From Pectinophora gossypiella (taxonomy: Eukaryota > Arthropoda > Insecta > Lepidoptera > Gelechiidae): a DNA stretch of 64,000 bases. The number at the start of each line of letters is the position of its first letter. Within the stretch, counting starts at the first letter, position 1. Positions 61,171 through 64,000 of the stretch are shown one piece after another. The notes under the pieces were generated by a model. It saw nothing but the letters and a program-made list of their open reading frames with translations. It was not told where the DNA came from and ran no database searches. Both the position numbers and the translations under genes were made by a program. The stretch is taken from contig NC_065422.1 of assembly GCF_024362695.1 (NCBI RefSeq), positions 5,827,534 through 5,891,533 of the forward strand. Direction: 5' to 3'.

Positions 61171-62407
61171 AAGTACATAAATTGATAAAAACCAATGACA
61201 CAAACATCCGCATACGTTACGTAACATTACTTTGGTATTTTCTACGTCTTCTTATTAATAATAATTGGACTATAAAAAAAATATGAATTCAAGGAATGCA
61301 ATTGACCGGCTATTCTGCTGACCGTAGAAATTAATTAGACATTCTTACCATGGCTTGTGGGAATGCATATTCAGTCGCAAACAAATTAAAAAATCTGGCC
61401 AAGTGCGTGTCGGGCTGCGGATTGAGGATTCTGAACTCGAAGATAATGAGACACACGTCATGTGCCAGTCACTTTGATCGCAAACTTCAGGTCAATATAA
61501 CATTCACCTACATTTATTACGCCATATTTAAATTGTGTATATAACATCTGTTAACAAATCAATTAATTGCAAACTTTTACATTAAGGAAGGTAAAGTAAT
61601 TCGCATTTATTTAATGAAAATCTACTCTTTTCACAATATACATACAATACTTAACCATTTGAGAAACCATATGCAAAAACAATGTTTCTAATATAATTTT
61701 GATGCGGGCAAGCACATGATATCTGTAATTTTAGACATACGAAATGATCTCATAGTCGACCTCAAACATGCACAAAAATTCATAAATTATTTTTGTACAT
61801 GTTTCATTCGCGGAACCCTAAAAATACGCTAAAATGCAATCTACATCTGGCTCTTTATGCATTATGTGTGCAAAATATCTTTAGTAGGCGATAAGATCGG
61901 CTGTGTAATATGCTATTTCTATCCTGTGACTTCGTAAGCTGTTTTTTTACGTTTTGCATCATGGTATGAATAGTTTTTTAAAACTACGCTCAACGTTGTG
62001 TAAGGATTGTATACAAAAAGGTAATCCGATAGAACATTAAGATTGAAACGAGAAATCTAGAATGTGTGAATATGTCCTTCAAGATTGTAAAGATAATTCA
62101 TTAGTGCAGTGTCTGTCCATGAATACTTTTCACAGGCAAACACGACAGACACCGCGAGATAATGTAAACTTCAAACTAATTTAGTTTTTTAACGATACGT
62201 GATTTATTTGTCGATACGTGATTAAGTATTAAGAACTTGTTTAAAATAATTTACTATGTATAAAGTGCGGGAATCTTTAAGAATGACTGTTTCAACCTTA
62301 TTTGCTATAACATAGGAATACTTAACTTTACATGTAGCACATATTGTAGAAAGTAGAGAAAGGGCAAGAGGAGGAGGGTGAGAGAAGTGTGTCAAGCTGA
62401 TCTGATG
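61171..62407. other. no gene seen; possible old repeat
   Basis: GGCCAAGTGCGTGTCGGGCT (61395-61420) resembles the start of a common moth element; no intact copy. Confidence 0.3.
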
Positions 62408-62640
62408 ATACTGATCAACTGATCACCTGGTTGTCCGAAAGTAAGATGATCCGTGCTTCGGAGAGCACGTTAAGCAGACAGTTCCATTTATTATTTACTT
62501 AATTACGTAAGTATAAATTCCTTATATGAGCCATGACAGGGACGTATAGCAGCTCAATAGTAACCCTGTCAACAGGGTTGATGAAGTCAGTCATTGACTT
62601 CACAAATTCACAATCCACACGAAAGATTCGATACTACAAG
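62408..62640 (+). mobile_element. 5'-truncated SINE, type 2 tail
   Basis: TGATCACCTGGTTGTCCGAA, core, then AATAGTAACCCTGTCAACAG. Head missing. Confidence 0.6.
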
Positions 62641-63295
62641 CCATTCCTTCTCAGTTATCTGTACAACGAAGTTAATAAAAGTAGCTATTAGGTATAACAT
62701 CCGTATCTATTGTTATAACAGAACTTATAATCATTCATCAAGTTAAATTGTAACAGTGATACCCAATCAAACTCCTCCGCATACATTAGTGCATAATTGG
62801 ACTAGAATACCTTATGCAAATGAATTGTTACGTGAGAACCACTATGTGTTGTAAAAAATAAAAGCATACAATTGATTTTTTTTACGCCGTTTAGCGATGA
62901 AAAACAATGGCTTCCTGTAACTTGAGTGACGATCGCCTACATTTGCATACTAAGGTAGTACCTATTTCCTGCATCTCGAGCCAACCGGTAATTACTTACA
63001 AGTGGAAAATTATAAATAAAGCTATTAAGTGACTAGTCCCGAAGAAATAATATCCAATCAATAATAATCTCGCCAACCAAACAACAGTACGAAAAAAAAT
63101 GCAACAAAAACCTGCTATTTACTTACGCCATTCAGAACGGAACTAATAACTAACAGTGAAGTACTATTTATAGATACTATTATTAAAGAACCACAATAAT
63201 TTGTAAGTACATAATTACTACAAAACCACAAGTAAAAATTCCGGTTCATTATTAAACTCCGCTCCTACGACTATACTATGATTGGTATTATTTCT

Positions 63296-63430
63296 AGCCT
63301 ACACCATCCCACTACCTGTAGTGGGTACTGCCTTTGCCCTGGCATAGGCCTCTCTCCCTTTCTTCCACTCCCAGGATGTAAAGTATGCAACCAACTCGTC
63401 ACGCCATCTTTTTCTACATGCCACGATACC
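63296..63430 (-). mobile_element. LINE C-terminal fragment
   Basis: The minus strand encodes KRWRDELVAYFTSWEWKK and EAYARAKA, the end of a non-LTR frame. A different LINE from the others here. Confidence 0.5.
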
Positions 63431-63861
63431 TTTTGACATAATAATATGATACTTATTTCAAATAGAAATATAGCGTCCAACCCTTGAAAAGGCAGGGAGA
63501 AAAGAGCAAACGACTCACCTGCAAATGAGTTAAAAACTACAACAGCAAAAAAAAAACAAGTTCAGAGACGACAAAATACCCCTACGAATATTCCTAACTA
63601 TTTATAATCTTGGCCATGTTGCTAGGTACATGTCCATGTGCTAAAAAAATTATCAACAGATAAACACATTCATTTTTGTGTTGTGATTTTAGAACTTATT
63701 ATATATCGACGATGGGCTGATATCCTAACACTATATTGTTCATGATACCCAACTTAGGACGCTTGTACCAAAGCTGCAATTTATTTTAGGAAGCTTGTAC
63801 GAAGGCTGCAATCAGTCCCAGTATTACGAACGCGGGCAAACGTTTCATCATCCCCCCTAGC

Positions 63862-64000
63862 ATTATCCTGTTTTTCACAGGGTCCGCTAACCTACCCTAA
63901 CCTGAAGATTTGACAATTCCGGTTTTTTACAGAAGCGACTGCCTGTCTAACCTTCCAACCCGCGAAGGAAAAACCAGCCCAACACAGGTTAGATCACATA
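63862..64000 (+). repeat. repeat E at the window edge
   Basis: CCGGTTTTTTACAGAAGCGA and CAGCCCAACACAGGTTAG match 8005-8140; may continue past the window. Confidence 0.55.

Noticed and set aside
1..64000. CRISPR arrays, bacterial operons, ribosome binding sites
   Set aside because: None seen; the gene structure is eukaryotic, and the direct repeats are microsatellites or dispersed transposable elements.

Overview
The window looks like nuclear DNA of a lepidopteran insect. It is AT-rich, its genes have short introns with ordinary GT-AG sites, and it is packed with moth-type repeats: tRNA- and 5S-headed SINEs ending in (TATG)n or (GATG)n, TA-flanked MITEs, LINE 3' ends and a maT-type mariner. 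No species can be named from sequence alone.

Layout. From 0 to 9.8 kb there is no host gene; the stretch is a mosaic of small transposable elements. From 10.2 to 11.4 kb lies a remnant carrying a HARBI1-like first exon. From 11.5 to 20.8 kb sits a cluster of four intact two-exon alpha-1,3-fucosyltransferase genes (GT10, FucTC-like) in the order +, -, -, +, all sharing one phase-2 intron position. From 21.3 to 24.0 kb is a complete five-exon deoxycytidylate deaminase gene (+). From 27.2 to 32.1 kb are the last six coding exons of NAA15/Nat1 (-), the auxiliary subunit of the NatA N-terminal acetyltransferase, converging on the deaminase gene. A maT (DD37D) mariner with perfect 25-bp ends lies just beyond the most 5' visible NAA15 exon. 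The remaining 30 kb (33.8-64 kb) has no recognisable host gene. It holds SINEs, LINE fragments, MITEs and a few long open frames of doubtful meaning. The first two thirds of NAA15 must lie beyond the right edge or across a very long intron.

How the genes work. The fucosyltransferases would be Golgi type II membrane enzymes that move fucose from GDP-fucose onto glycans. The deaminase makes dUMP from dCMP for dTMP synthesis. NAA15 anchors NAA10 to the ribosome for co-translational acetylation. Nothing ties these three functions together; they are neighbours on a chromosome. The most informative novelty is in the repeats: modular SINEs with interchangeable heads and tails, many with exact 10-14 bp target-site duplications, whose tails resemble the 3' end of a LINE that is also present.
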